In this document: one piece after another, positions 1 to 12,353 of the stretch
Numbering within the stretch: position 1 is the first letter of the stretch
Layout: every line of letters begins with the position of its first letter
Assembly: GCF_963855985.1 (NCBI RefSeq)
Contig: NC_087098.1
Location: 10,622,501 to 10,686,500, forward strand
Direction of reading: 5' to 3'
Source of the DNA: Ostrinia nubilalis
Taxonomy: Eukaryota; Arthropoda; Insecta; Lepidoptera; Crambidae
DNA: 64,000 nucleotides
Position numbers and translations under genes: made by a program
The notes under the pieces: generated by a model
The model's database searches: none
What the model saw: only the letters and a program-made list of their open reading frames with translations
Told to the model about the DNA's origin: nothing

Positions 1-658
1 AAATAGTCTAGGTACAAAGTAAATTTAAAAGCTATAAATTTAACAAATTAATAACATCTTAAAATAATAACTATCATTTTTTCCACAGTGTAAAGCTCCA
101 TCAAAATTAGCATTTTACACCATCGCAGATGATATACCCTTTTATCCTTTTACGGCATACAAATAGCTTTTTAAAGTGCTTCATGTAAGGACGCCTCCAA
201 ATCCAATATATTAGCGGCAATTGGACAAAATGCATCTCGCCATACCGCATTCTCTTATTTATGCAGAGATCTATGGGGCTGCACCCTCTGTCTATTACTT
301 TTATTTGTGTTTTTCTCCCAAGCAGTAGTATTTTGTGGTGTTTTCGTACCATTACCTGCTTGACAGACCCATAAATATGTTTGTATGGCGGCAATGTATC
401 AAAGCTTACTGCCAAATGAAATATGGTATAGTTTTATCAAGTTATTGTTGGGTGCATTTTTATTTTTAGTTTTCAGTGGGTAATAGTTGATTTCTTCATT
501 GAATCTTACAGAAACTTGGTTTAAAATATATTTTCATGAAGGTTATTTTAAACTTTTACTCTATTGTCACCTGTTTCCCTTTATTATGTAGGTTGCAACC
601 ATGTTTGTAACAACTTTATTTTCGCAAGTGGAAAAAATATTGTTTCCAATTTAGTGTC
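1..658. other. Intergenic, no supported gene
   Basis: AT-rich sequence. The longest open frame, 107-415 on the minus strand (102 codons), shows no family motif and no gene-like context that I can recognise. I see no repeat that recurs elsewhere in the window. Confidence 0.5.
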
Positions 659-834
659 AGCGCAAAAATGGGCCACCGACCACAGCCACCGGTGGACAGC
701 GACGGCGACTTAATATATTTTGTATAAACACTCGCTATAACAGTAGGTAGTGTACGCGACTCGCCACTATAAAAAAAGTGTGTTAAGTCACCGTCGCTGG
801 CCACTGGTGGCTGTGGGTAGCCCATTTGCGCCGA
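659..834. repeat. Palindromic MITE-like element with ~50-bp inverted arms
   Basis: A GC-rich left arm (about 659-714, with GGGCCACCGACCACAGCCAC) is matched by an inverted right arm (about 783-834, with GTGGCTGTGGGTAGCCC). Both arms end internally in TTAA next to a CpG-rich GACGGCGACT/AGTCACCGTC core. The middle is AT-rich. Arms this long around a short centre with no coding sequence indicate a foldback or MITE element. I could not fix a target-site duplication, so the superfamily is open. Confidence 0.65.
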
Positions 835-1089
835 GCCTTACTCTTCAAAATTACTGTCAAAAGTCGTTATAATAAGTGTCATACAGCATAAGAATATAGA
901 GTCAAATTGCTGATTGGATACTCAGGATCGGTCTGTGGAGCCAACTTTGGGACTAGTTTGGCGACTGCCCAAGTATGGGTACTAACCGGCCCTTACTTCG
1001 AATGTAAATATTAATGTTTCATTGATCGTGGTAGACAGAGCTGTGAAATAGAGTGAGAAGTTGCCCCTTTATAGTTACTACTAGAGAAG

Positions 1090-1308
1090 TTCGTTCGTTC
1101 GTTTCAGCCGAAAGACGTCCACAGCTGGACAAAGGCCTTCCCCAAGGATTTCCACAAAGACCGGTCCTGCGCCGCTCGCATCCAGGCACCTTCCGCGACC
1201 TTCACCAGATCGTCGGTGTCATCCAAGTAGTGGGAGGCCTGCCCACGCTACGTCTTCTGGCTCGTGGTCACCAATCAAGAACTTTCCTGCCCCAGCGGCC
1301 ATCAGCTC
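1090..1308 (-). mobile_element. RTE-type LINE, 5'-truncated 3' end
   Basis: Read on the minus strand, this is the end of an RTE endonuclease/reverse transcriptase followed by a short tail. The frame is disrupted, but the GRP..WTDDL-like and QWTSFG-like segments of the RTE C-terminus are recognisable. The tail is (GAAC)n, seen on the plus strand as TTCGTTCGTTCG at 1090. An 11-bp near-duplication, TACTAGAGAAG at 1079-1089 and TACTAGAAAAG at 1309-1319, brackets it and supports target-primed insertion with 5' truncation. The copy is inactive. Confidence 0.8.
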
Positions 1309-1319
1309 TACTAGAAAAG

Positions 1320-3837
1320 TATACACACAAAAAGTACACAAGTAAGAGAGACACAACAATTATAAGGAAGGTAAATATGTACAATAATTACTTTTATAAT
1401 ATTAACATAGAAAGTTTACTATATAAGTTTAAATCAGGCAATTCGTTTTTTTTTCTTTAAATATAGTGACGGTTTATAATCAGTACATAGTCTGCTGAAA
1501 ATTCGGCCATTTTTCTCTATAAATATTCCTTAGTCTCACTTAGCACATCTAAGCTCTCCTGACGCAAAACTAAACCTACTTTACTGTACATACCTACATA
1601 ATAATTAACTAATGAATATTTGAATAGAGCTTTGTTCATTTGAGCTACACATTTCCAAATGATACTCTAGTTTTTGTCTATCGCTTTTAATGAAAAGATC
1701 GCGTTAGTACACTTTTGATTCGGACTGTGTACCTAATCAACATTGTAGAGAAATATTTTTTCTTTAACAACACAAAAATATTCTAGGATGAGAATATAAG
1801 AGTGTCTCTTTAATATGGTTTGTCGACTCAAGCCATCCCCCACACATTTCGTGAACCCGATCTCAAACGGATCCGTCACGGTGGCGGCTTGATAGAATCA
1901 GTTGTTTCATTTGTCAACTTTAAGGACGTGAGCTGGAATCATCGATAGGTTACGATAGAAATAGGGGGAGTAAAAAAGATTATTTTGGCTTTTTAATACC
2001 TATCGTGGTTGTAACATCACCGCAATAGCATTATTTTTCTGCAAAAGATGTGTTTCTTACTGCAGATCACGCAAACTGACTGGACAGAATTTGGTATGGC
2101 ACAACCTCTCAATGAAACTGTGTTTATATTGCTTAGCTACAGACATTTGGGTTACATTGAGTGAATTTTGTTAAAAATTAGTTTGCCATAATTACCGAGT
2201 TTCTTCTATAGACAGTAGGTATAAAATTTCCATGACTGTCCTAAATGACTACTTGTAGATAAATTAACTAAATAAATAAGACTGCGATAATAATGTATCA
2301 AACTATAGATAAACATAGGCACATCACTAAATGTATCGTCACCATGCTAGCTTTAATTTGATTAGCCTTCTCCAGTCAGTCTTTCGTGAGTCGGGTCAGC
2401 GGTCAAGTTTAAAAATTTCTGATTTACGACTTTTAAATTGCGCCCTTTAAATTTAAATTAAATTAATCGTGTCATGTGACCTAGGGTCCTATTTGAAGAG
2501 AATTTGTGGACTTTACTTTTTAAATGGATACATAGGAAAGGATTTTTATTTTCAGCGACCAAATTTTTTTAAACCTCTATTTGTTAAACAGGGTCTCAAG
2601 TCATTAATATGAATTTTTGTGTGAGGTGTGAGGTGACTCTTCCATTTTCTTGTTATTTTAATGAAAAAACATTATTATTTAGATGAAATTCAAACCAAAA
2701 ATAATAATGGAATAAAAAATATTCAATAATGTGAATTTAATGTTTTTCTTGTTCACAACGTAAATAAAAACGTAATAAATGAACATTATTTTGTTTGGCT
2801 TCAATAAAATATTGACAAAACATCCATCAATATTACAAAAATAGCGTTTTAGAATGATTCACAAGTTAATAAAGGGCTTAATGTATATTTAAATGGGCTA
2901 TGACTTGTCAATAAAATCGAACCCGCATGTCTAAACACCCGGATTATTTACCGAATATTAATATACTCGCATAAATCAACCCTTCTTCTTTATTACAAAA
3001 GTTGCATATTGTTCAGATAACTTAGGATACAATAAATAACTTGACAATAGATTCTATATTCCTACACCTATACTATTTTTTTATAATGCAGCTAAAAATT
3101 GAATAATTGTGTCACAATTTTGTAGAGACACCCTACTTATATGTATAAATAGACTTAGACATACCTAGAATATAATCTCTACAAAATTCCCGTTTAGTAG
3201 TAATCTATAGGTAGACGAGTAAGCAATTTGGGATAGCTAACTTAAAAATAGTACGAGTATTAGCAACAATAAATGGTAAATTACGTATGTATTCTGCCTG
3301 CTAAGGTAATGACTCTCTCTATTTCACTTGTTGTTTTTTGGTACGTTTACATTATGAAACAAACATTTTATTGACAGCCTATTCACTCCAATCCTTCTTA
3401 TTAATGAAGAACCTATACATTTTAATTCTTATCTTACCTGTACCTGAATCAAGGACAATCCAACAAAAAAACATAAAAGAAAAACTTAGAGTGCAGACTA
3501 GACATATAAATCACAGTGGTGCGTTCAGCAAATCACCTCGAAACACGTGGGGACATATCAATAGATACATTGTTCCAACACTAAAACAATTTTATACCGA
3601 GATACCCGACAAAAGTTGAGATTTACGGACTGTATCCGACAGTTAAGGGAGGTTAACCTCCTTAGTGTGTGAGAAAAGTGTGGATTGGGTTGAGAGAATT
3701 TTGAGTTTTGAATTGTCCTTAAAACGCTGGATTTTTTATCTACTTTTGAATAAAGAGATCGATACCATACATACACAAGGAGAAACGATAAAAGGACAGG
3801 AGCCTTTCCATGGTTTTAATTATTTAATAAGGGCTAA
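1320..3837. other. Intergenic, no supported gene
   Basis: About 2.5 kb of AT-rich sequence without a convincing coding frame. The 93-codon frame at 3338-3619 has no recognisable motif. No repeat shared with the rest of the window was seen. Confidence 0.45.
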
Positions 3838-3959
3838 GCACACGGCGTTTAAAACATGTAGACGACTCGCGTTTCAGGAACGCGCGACGCGATTTTTCCT
3901 AGAAATGTCTATAGAATTTGAGACAAAGGCGTGTCAATGGCGCGCAAAACGCCGTGTGC
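3838..3959. repeat. Short terminal-inverted-repeat element (~122 bp)
   Basis: GCACACGGCGTTT at 3838-3850 is repeated in perfect inversion at 3947-3959 (AAACGCCGTGTGC). The interior is CpG-rich, unlike its AT-rich surroundings, and contains further partial inversions (GCGTTTCAGGAACGCGCG). It looks like a small MITE. No target-site duplication was found, so only the inverted repeat itself is certain. A 126-codon frame (3665-4045) runs across it but has no family features. Confidence 0.45.
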
Positions 3960-5397
3960 AATGTGCATACTCTAAGTATAGGGTTAATTTAGCCATTAGG
4001 TATTACCTAGATGAGTTTCAGTTGAATAAAATTATTATCAACTGAAACGTATTTTTCAGATGAATAAAATATTAAAAGCATACTTTGACATGTCCATATT
4101 ACCATCAACCTTTTAAAAATGTTACTTCTTAAAGCGTGCAATGTTTTGCGTGGAGAACAAACAATTGGCAACGAATTTACGAGGCGCGTTGAGAGCCAAG
4201 CCGCTTATTGGGATGACTGTACTCTCAATTTGGGTTATTTATGGCTGCAAACGTTTGTTACAAAGTTAACTACAACCTTGTTACAGTCTTTATAATTTAG
4301 TTAAGGGTCCTTCACCGAGACTTGTCTTGAAGGATTTAAAAAGAGTAAAAGATAATCTATAAAAGTTTGGAGTTGTATTTCTTATTAGAATTTTGCAATA
4401 GTATCATATCATTATGTTTGAATTAAAATTTGTATTTAAACACATGACAGTTAGTAATCAGTGGTAAACTTCGTGAAGAAAATTCTGATAGCTTGTTAAG
4501 TAGGCTATAATAACTTTCAGTATCCTATGACAAACTAAAGTTTATTTTAGGCATCATTGGTAACTTAGTGTATTGAATTGTTTTAAAAAAATATTTCAAG
4601 TTTTTAAAAGTGGTATTTTAAAGACGATGGCTGCATACCCTAAAATTCATACCTAAACCAGCACAAAAGAAGCAACTTGACCACCCGACCTCACAAAAAG
4701 ATAACAACACGTCTGCCATCAAATTATTAAATTATGCAGACATTGTCTTACCTGGTTCTTGTTTTTGTCCGTCCAATCGTTTTTGATGGGGTGCGACCGC
4801 TACCACGTAGTTTCCAACTCTTATCGCCAATGATTAATCTTAATTACGAACTTAATATTGCAATTTGGATTCTAAACGAGCGTCTGCCGAAGCGCCTTGC
4901 GAGCCACGTTTCGCGCTAAATATCACAACTGGTTTCTTCTAAAACACCGATCTAATCGAACAATGGCACATTCCGAATATCGCTGAGATTCCATAGATTT
5001 CGAACAAAAACCGAGTTTAGAGGCGACACGATTCGATCTCGCAAACAATGCTCGAAATATTGATACGGGAACATCACTCTTCATCATAATGCCGCCCAAA
5101 CATTCTTTTGTGTTCAACGGATAATGAACTGTGTTTTGTGCGACGTATAGCTTAAAACTAAAAAAGCGGAATGCCCTCCTCGCTCTGTTTGCATTTGCCG
5201 ATAGGGTTGCCAATGGGTTGAAGGCGTCAATGGGAGATAAATTGTGGTACTATTTTCACTCTAATGTTATTCGCGTTTCTTCTTTTAGTTTGTTACTCCA
5301 AGAGGTGATGTTGTATGTCTAAAACATGGAAAATATGAACCACACCAATTTAAGAATTACAAAAAAATTCTCGTTGTTTTAATCAGTAAACTTCTTA
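3960..5397. other. Intergenic, no supported gene
   Basis: Mostly AT-rich. A more balanced patch at about 4740-5320 contains open frames on both strands (61-96 codons), none with a recognisable domain. Frames open on both strands of one patch point to base composition rather than a gene. Confidence 0.4.
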
Positions 5398-5515
5398 GAC
5401 TGAGTTGCACCACCGTATTTTAACTGTTGCAATAACAATAATCGGTGCTTTTTGTATGGAGTTTGACAGTCTTTTGACGTTTGTCTTAGTTAAAGTAAGA
5501 TGGTGCAATTCAGCC
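5398..5515. repeat. PIF/Harbinger-like MITE, family 1, copy 1
   Basis: An imperfect palindrome whose ends read (G)RCTGAGTTGCACCA and, inverted, TGGTGCAATTCAGCC. The core has GTATGGAGTTTGACAG. Seven copies occur in this window. The left flank is TTA and the right flank is TTC, so the 3-bp duplication is degraded here. It has no coding capacity. Confidence 0.75.
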
Positions 5516-5954
5516 TTCAAAACTTACCTTACTGTTTCAATTCCTAAAAGCCTAAAATTTTCAATGTTACATTAACTAACTTTGAAGTAAATAATGATGC
5601 TTATTTCACATCACTTCAAGTCAATTAAAGTTGACCTTTCTGGAAAAACCTATTCATAAAATTTATTACGAATTTAGAGATCATTCTCTTAGCGTGGCAA
5701 CCCTTTCCCGATATTGAATTTTCGACTCTTTTTCAAGTAATTTTGGAAAATGGAATCTGTGTAGTGGCGTGCAGACGGCGTCCATTTGTCTTCGCAAACG
5801 AACCGATTTGTGCGTCGAACGGTAACGGATGCCGCGCGTGTCCGGGCTGAGTTATCGCCGCTGGAGTTATTGCAGTCATTGGTAGCTATTAGTGGTATTA
5901 GCTTACTGCTAGCACTGCCACAGTTAGCTATTAAGTTATCTACTACTAGTATTA
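5516..5954. other. Intergenic, no supported gene
   Basis: AT-rich, with a short run of CTATTAGT/ACTAGTATTA-like phrases near 5885-5955 that served as the target of the next LINE insertion. The open frames of about 60-110 codons here have no recognisable features. Confidence 0.4.
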
Positions 5955-6255
5955 GTACAGGAGAACCAAAGTGACCAACATAGCTCGGAGAATTGCTAAA
6001 ATCAAGTGGCAGTGGGCGGGGCACTTATCTCGTAGAGACGATGGCCGTTGGGGCAGAAAAGTTCTCGAGTGGCGACCACGGGCTGGAAGACGTAGCGTGG
6101 GCAGGCCTTCTACTAGGAACTAGGTGGACCGACGATCTGGTAAAGATCGTGGGAAGAGCCTGGATGCGGGCAGCGCAGGACCGTGCATTGTGGAAAACCT
6201 TGGAGGCCTTTGTCCAGCAGTGGACGTCATTTGGCTGAAAAGAACGAACGAACGA
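5955..6255 (+). mobile_element. RTE-type LINE, 5'-truncated 3' end with (GAAC)n tail
   Basis: Encodes the C-terminus of an RTE reverse transcriptase: IAKIKWQWAGHLSRRDDGRW, then KVLEWRPRAGRRSVGRP, and after a frameshift/stop the QQWTSFG end. Similar C-termini are known from lepidopteran RTE elements such as HmRTE. It ends in a (GAAC)n tail at about 6240-6256. A perfect 13-bp target-site duplication, ACTACTAGTATTA, flanks it at 5942-5954 and 6256-6268. The copy is dead on arrival (5'-truncated, frame broken). Confidence 0.9.
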
Positions 6256-6268
6256 ACTACTAGTATTA

Positions 6269-9200
6269 ACTAGTACAGACTGTACATGAAGTTTCATACA
6301 GATGAACGTGACAACGACTGCTAGTCTTATGTGACTGCTAGACAGTCTACTTACCAAACCGCCCACCCGCTGATATGAGTCGTCGACATTTGACTTGTTG
6401 TCAAGTCATAGAAAGTACAAATCGTTGAAATGATTCTTTTGAAAAAACGCCGCTGATGCCAAGCCGCCGGGATGTCGACGGGCTTGGTGTGTAGAGTCCT
6501 TAAGTCGGGCTTTTTTTCGGTCTATTTTTGTTGAAGAAGAAGTAACTAAGGAATATAATAGACGAAGTATCATACCATGAAATTATTGCTAAAATTAATA
6601 CCTGCGTTTTCTTCTTCGTGCTTAGATAATAGAGTAGGAGCGACAATGAAATCAAAAGCACTTTTAACGAGCATCTATGTAGTTTAAAAATAATAATTAC
6701 ATAATATTACAAGCTTCTATTTTGTTCAACTGATTTTATAAACCTACGTTATGAACTCGTAATAACAACTTTGTTATTACAAGCAGTACCGAAACTTTGA
6801 ACGGTAAAATACTTAATATCTCAAGGATATTTCCGCTCTATTGGTTAGTTATATCGAAACTTAGCCAATACAAAAATCTGATACTCACCCACTTGTATGA
6901 AACAATAGCATCCACATGCCTAAGTTTTGGCTCCAATGAATAATGCAGTATACGAATCGGCGGTACGTCAAAAACATGGAATAGTGATGTATGGAATAAA
7001 AAGAGAATCGTTAAAATTGAAATTATGAATTTCATTCTACATATTATGACAAAACTTTAGACCGAGGGATTTTGTAAACGAAAAAAAAAGAAAAATATTT
7101 TCTGCACTTTTTTAACTCATTGCTCCTTAAATATGGTTTTGTAAAGGTATGTCTACAAGACGTGTAAACTTGAAAAAAAAAAAACAAACCAAACAGTAAT
7201 TTTTATTGCCTAATTACTACGTAACTTAAAATGTAGAGTCGCGTTCTTGCGATATAATATAGATCCCGCTTGACTAAACATTGACTATTACCTACGCTTA
7301 AATGTCATTATTAATATTATGAAATAATTTAATGTTATAAAAATATCTAATCAAATAGACGTATCCCATCACTAGCCTAGGCGTGTTGCATTTTCTACGT
7401 AAATCTGCGGTAATATCTGGCAATACTGAATGCCTGGTTCATGAACAGTATCCCTCATGCCTTGTTTATATTCGGCTGGTGTTGCCAGCGTCTGGATGGT
7501 GGATCGTTCGTTTTCGGGAAATGTAAGCAATGTACCGTAAAGTGTTGTTCGCTGTTTAAAATCTCTTTTGCTCGGTTTTTATTGGCTAGCCACATTTGTT
7601 ACTCCAGTGCAAGAAATATCTGATCGTTGCCTTTCAGCCATTTCAGGAAAATTTGCGTTAAAACTTTTACTCACTGCGATTTAAAATAATTTGTAAGGAC
7701 CTTTCTACTTAATTATGTAAATAAATATATTTAAAAATAATAATTCTTGTTATTCAGTTTGTATAATTTTAACAAATACAACGAAATAGAAAGCAAAATC
7801 ATACACATGGCTCTGTTTTTGTCTGCCTATCCGCTGTCACATGCAATTTTCCAACAAATAAATTAAAAGATTAGTTTATGATAAGTGGGGCATAATTCTT
7901 ATCCAAATAGTGAATTAGATTATCTTTTTGAAAAAATAATAAACATGTAGGTAAGGTACCTACATAGTCTTTAATAGCGTTATACTTCATCTAAGTACTT
8001 GAACTAAGTGGTAAGCTAAAACAGTTTACTTCGCAGTACACCCATTAAAATCCTCCCCGGAAACCCTCTACGAGAAAAAGATTTCTACATTTTTTATTTC
8101 AACCCCCGCTTTCAAACTCAGTTTTCCATAAAAATCTAATAGAGGAAGCATTTGGTCTGAGTTCGCCATTGCTCTTCATTTTAATGAATAAGTAAACAAA
8201 ATTAGTGGGGCCCAATATCGAAATAAGTAGAACTGTAAGACGGTCAGGCTACGGGGTCCGCATATAAAGTATACATTTGAAGAAAATAATTTCAATTCGA
8301 GACGCTCCTTGCCACTTTATCCAATCCGAAAGAAATTTTAGCGTTAATAAGCCATAAAAAATAACCTACAGAAACAGTAATCATTTATTTTAATTGAGCT
8401 CGCGTGTGCTTACTGCTGATTTGTGAAGTTAATGCCTATTAAAGGCCACGCTTTCACTTAAGGTTAAAATTTAGGGTTATTTTATTAGATTCAGATTATG
8501 GCTTATTTATTACCATTTGCCTTTGTTCTTTGACCCAAATAAATCAAGGCGTAATAGCAAAAATATGAAGTCAGAATTAAGTGAATGTTTGTGCTTTTGT
8601 AATTTACCATAACCTTGTATTAAAAGAAACAAATTACTTCCCATTTTTCCAGTCACTAATTATTCTTGTTTTCAGTTTTCATAATTCTTTTTCTAACTTT
8701 CTTCCATAATTGATAATTATGAAAAACAAGTATAATTAATTATGACCAATGTCTTGCAACGTACTTACCCTACAGTAAACGACAAATATCAGGACAACTA
8801 CTGTGGCATCTGGTAAATGGATTTAAATGTCAAATCAAATCAAAAAATCTGTTTGTCAAATTTTTGTCACTTTAGCTGTATTACTCGTTATTTTAAGCTC
8901 TATTTTAGCAAGGTTTTTAAATACCTTTTACAAATCATCTTTCACTTAAAGCCTTTGCTCCGATTCCATTTCTGTTATCAAATAAGAAAGTGTTACACAT
9001 ATTGTATCATTCAATTCTACGTATGTTTATACAAGTCCCGTAATAGTCGGTATTTCCGTATACTTCGCATTTAACCCTTAAGCGGTACATACTCGGAAAT
9101 ATCTTGAGTGCATCGTTGAAAGTAAATGCGGGTATAATTCCTGTTTCAACTGCGTTCGGATTGCATTTAGAGACGTGATAGTTTAGGAGATAGTGGTAGT

Positions 9201-9870
9201 TGAATCTTTATGCATACGTTGTAGACTTTGGTAGAGTAGAAAGGCAAGATTAAAATGGATTTGGTTTATTGAAAAATAATACTGTTAGACAGTCGTTTCT
9301 TTTCAGGACATTTTTATGACTGTTAGCTTTAACTGTATAATAAGTACGGTGTTAATATTACTGATCAATTTTAAAATAAGATTTATTGTAACACATAAAT
9401 CACTGATGACTTAAACATGTGTTGTAAAACTAGAATGATTACTTATATTTTTGAGTATACTCGATAGGTTGATACTCGAGTATAGTGTAGTAGTGTAGTA
9501 ATATGGGGCTTAGTAGCAATTTTTCAGTTTGTCTCTAGGACTACAAGGGGATGAACAGGATCAACTTTATGTGGACTATACGCAATAAAAATAGCCTTTA
9601 TGACGATACGTGGAATGTTTGCGTTTTCGACTCATTATGTTTCTGGTTCAACTAGATTTTATTGTAAAGCTGTTCGCGAACGGTCCAACAGCTAGCTGTA
9701 TGGATGCATCGTATGAACATTATTTTCAGTTAACTGTTGAGAAAGATAACTTTGTGAATGTAAACAAAGTAGAAGAATAGTTTATTTTGGATAATATTAT
9801 TTCCAATTAAAAAAAATCAAATTATTGCCTTTGTAATTTATAGAAGAGAATGGCATTATAGCACCATATA
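6269..9870. other. Intergenic, no supported gene
   Basis: 3.6 kb of AT-rich sequence. One short ATG-initiated frame at 6838-7035 (minus, 65 codons) begins with a signal-peptide-like stretch (MKFIISILTILFLF), but it is too short and isolated to call as a gene. A perfect AT-rich inversion (GAGTATACTC, GATACTCGAGTATA) lies near 9455-9485. Nothing else stands out. Confidence 0.4.
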
Positions 9871-10258
9871 CACGGTGTCCCAAAAGTAGTGTCAAGCCGA
9901 AGCCCAGAGGTGAAGCATCACCAGGGCTACGCAAATCACCGCAACTTTTGACACTTTTCGAGTTACTATTTTAATTACAACATATTATATAGGATTTTTA
10001 ACTTTTGTTAGTTTACATTCGTGTTATGGATGTAAATACTTCGGAATCAGCTAGGCCTAGTCTCATAATAATAAAAAAATCAGGCATGTACCTTATCTAT
10101 TCGGGCCACAGTGATCAAAAAAGTTTTTAAGCACAGAAATTTAAAACAATCATAACTCGACAACTATCAAAAATCGCGAAACAGGGGGGTGATTCGGATA
10201 GCCCTAGTGATGCTCTATCTCTGGGCTTCGGCTTGAAACTACTTTTTGGGACACCCTG
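9871..10258. mobile_element. Non-autonomous TIR element (~388 bp) with ~60-bp inverted ends
   Basis: The left end CACGGTGTCCCAAAAGTAG and the inverted right end CTACTTTTTGGGACACCCTG are followed inward by matching GCCGAAGCCCAGAG / CTCTGGGCTTCGGC blocks and GCATCAC/GTGATGC blocks. The interior has no coding frame. A diverged internal piece of the same element lies at about 60004-60176. The flanks are TA-rich but no clean duplication is visible, so a Tc1/mariner or other assignment is not secure. Confidence 0.75.
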
Positions 10259-10501
10259 TTTATGAACATTTAGCTCGTTGTTATATCATCCGTACATTAA
10301 TGTACCCTAAAGTGAAGTAAATACATTGTTATCCGATTGTCAAAGTCAACAGCAAGTTTGGGAATCTAAATTGTTTGAGTTTTGAAGTATGCGGTAGGAA
10401 ACTAAATATTACTTAGATATTAATATGTATAAAGCAATGAACCGTAACTATTACTATTTGAGTTAACGTTGTTTAATTTATCGTTGACGTTATAATAGTA
10501 A

Positions 10502-10616
10502 GGCTTCGTTGCACCATCTTAAAACTTTGACAAACGTCAAAAATCTGTCAAACTCCATACAAAAACATTGGTTACTGTTATTGTTACGGTTAAAATAAGG
10601 TGGTGAAAACTCAGCC
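10502..10616. repeat. PIF/Harbinger-like MITE, family 1, copy 2
   Basis: Same family as the copy at 5398, in the opposite orientation (core CTGTCAAACTCCATACAAAA). It is flanked by a perfect 3-bp TAA duplication at 10499-10501 and 10617-10619. Confidence 0.8.
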
Positions 10617-10933
10617 TAAGGTTTTGCCCCCATGAAGCCATCCCGTTTTTTGCAGGATCCCGTTTTACCGTAAATGTGTTTTAACGTTCACACGAACATC
10701 CCGTTTGAGGTGTCCCACAAAAAACTACTCGTTTTGATTGATCGATTTGATTCATCTTTAGAATGTTGTCGAACACGACAGTCCTGTTTTGCGGGATCCA
10801 GTAAAATACGATGAACGTTATCCGAAAAAAAGAAAAGCAAGACATTTCTCTGAACTTTGACACACGCAAGAAATTATGCAATTCCATTTTTTGAAGTGCT
10901 TGTTTTATTTTGTAGCATTATCACAGCTGTTTA

Positions 10934-11077
10934 CTCCCGTATTCACAAACAATGCTTGCTTAAGTGAAGCAGCAAATGGAACGCACAGCGTTGAATAGAG
11001 CTCAGTGATTGGTTCGTGTTGTCTCTCGCGTCCACGCACACTGTAAGACCTCATAGTAATGTTTGTGAATACGGGCG
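10934..11077 (-). repeat. PIF/Harbinger-like MITE, family 2, copy 1
   Basis: About 144 bp with near-perfect ends: CTCCCGTATTCACAAAC at the left and, inverted, GTTTGTGAATACGGGCG at the right. The interior carries GCAAATGGAACGCACAGCG and a CCAATCAC-type block shared with three other copies. It lies in reverse orientation to them. The flanks are TTA and TAA, one base short of a clean TWA duplication. Confidence 0.8.
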
Positions 11078-12233
11078 TAATTACGTGACTTCAAGAAGTG
11101 GCACGAATTCGTATCCCACAGTACTCACGTACTAATAGTGCCAAAACTAATTCCTCATCAGCACAAATGTGATACAACAACGATACGAACAAAACTAATT
11201 TGTCAACAGCCGGAAACTCGGAATCCGGGAGAAAACGGCTACGTCATTTGGGAATTTTCTAATTACGTTTTCAAAGACACCTCGTTGGCACATGTGACCG
11301 AAAAAGTTCACGTATAGAAAATTGGGAGCCGGGTGACGGCGGTCAACGGAGCCTCTTGGCTCCGTTTTTCTGATTGTGCGACTCTCATTTGTTCGATTGG
11401 AATTTTAATTGTGTTCTTTTTTCAAATCAAAATTAAACCGGCCAGTGTTATACGGCAGTAAATACGTCACTTTGCGATTTGACCCAGTTTGTAACGGTAC
11501 CTATACAAGATTTTTGTTTTAATCTTACCCTGAATGAATACCATGTGCTATTTCACATGGTACTCAAACCCTGAATACCATATGCTACTCCCATGGTACT
11601 CGAAAAACTAGAAAATTTTCGCATTTGTTTCACGTTTTGCTCTAATTCTCACAAACTATGAGTTCTTGGACAAAGAGATTCAGGAACCCCTTAAAGTCCA
11701 TTAATGTGGTAACAATTTTGCCAATATCCTCTACTATTCAAGACAAAATCATACAGATATTTCAGTCACATGACGCGGCAATTTAATTATAAACTCAACA
11801 AAGTTTGTCCCCGAATTTCTTGCCTTATTTAGAGCCTGCCATCTGGGCAGCCCTATTGCAAAATAATTACCTAAAAGCAAATTATGCACCCTTTAAACTG
11901 CATCGAATTTGGATAGATAAAGTCGCGTTAAAATATTAAAGAAGGGATGCCACATGGCGCATTTCAAAGGCATTATCTTAAAGTAGTATCACACTTTCAA
12001 GCGAGGGCGGGAAATATATGATATTGTGCAGTGCACTTGGCAAACGTTTTTATCACAACTGAAAACAATTAAGGAGACCACAAACAATAGAAATGGGACA
12101 AGTGACACAATAAAGAAGGCTGTGTAAGAGGTTGATGTTATTATAATGTTTGTTGGTTTTATTATTAAAGAAGGTTCGCTATTTAGCAGGACTGTTTCAT
12201 AATCTTGGTATTTACTGCATAAATTGTGGTACT
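11078..12233. other. Intergenic; small imperfect tandem palindrome at 11528-11602
   Basis: No gene supported. Two adjacent diverged units of about 37 bp, each of the form CCCTGAATACCATRTGCTA...CATGGTACTC, make a short tandem of palindromes. A GC-rich hairpin at 11345-11366 is discussed among rejected calls. Confidence 0.4.
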
Positions 12234-12353
12234 GATGTCCGTTTTCACCATCAATCCCTAATTTTTAAGTGACCTTTATGAAAACAAAATGCCTGTTATG
12301 TGTCACCATAGTGGTCACTTAAAAAATAGGGATTGATGGTGAAAACGGGCATA
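12234..12353. repeat. Palindromic MITE-like element, ~40-bp arms
   Basis: The left arm 12234-12274 (GTTTTCACCATCAATCCCTA) is matched almost perfectly by the inverted right arm 12312-12353 (TAGGGATTGATGGTGAAAAC). A roughly 37-bp AT-rich centre separates them. No coding content. The boundary duplication is unclear. Confidence 0.7.

Noticed and set aside
107..415. 102-codon minus-strand open frame
   Set aside because: No motif, no homologue that I recognise and no supporting context; consistent with a chance frame.
3665..4045. 126-codon plus-strand open frame
   Set aside because: It runs through a TIR-bounded repeat (3838-3959) and has no family features.
6838..7035. 65-codon minus-strand frame with a signal-peptide-like start, possible small secreted peptide
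   Set aside because: Hydrophobic starts are common in AT-rich random frames; there is no cysteine pattern or cleavage motif to support a peptide.
11345..11366. GC-rich hairpin followed by a T run (AACGGAGCC TCTT GGCTCCGTT), like a bacterial terminator
   Set aside because: The window is eukaryotic nuclear DNA with LINEs and an insect Toll gene; rho-independent termination does not apply, and nothing suggests a bacterial insert.
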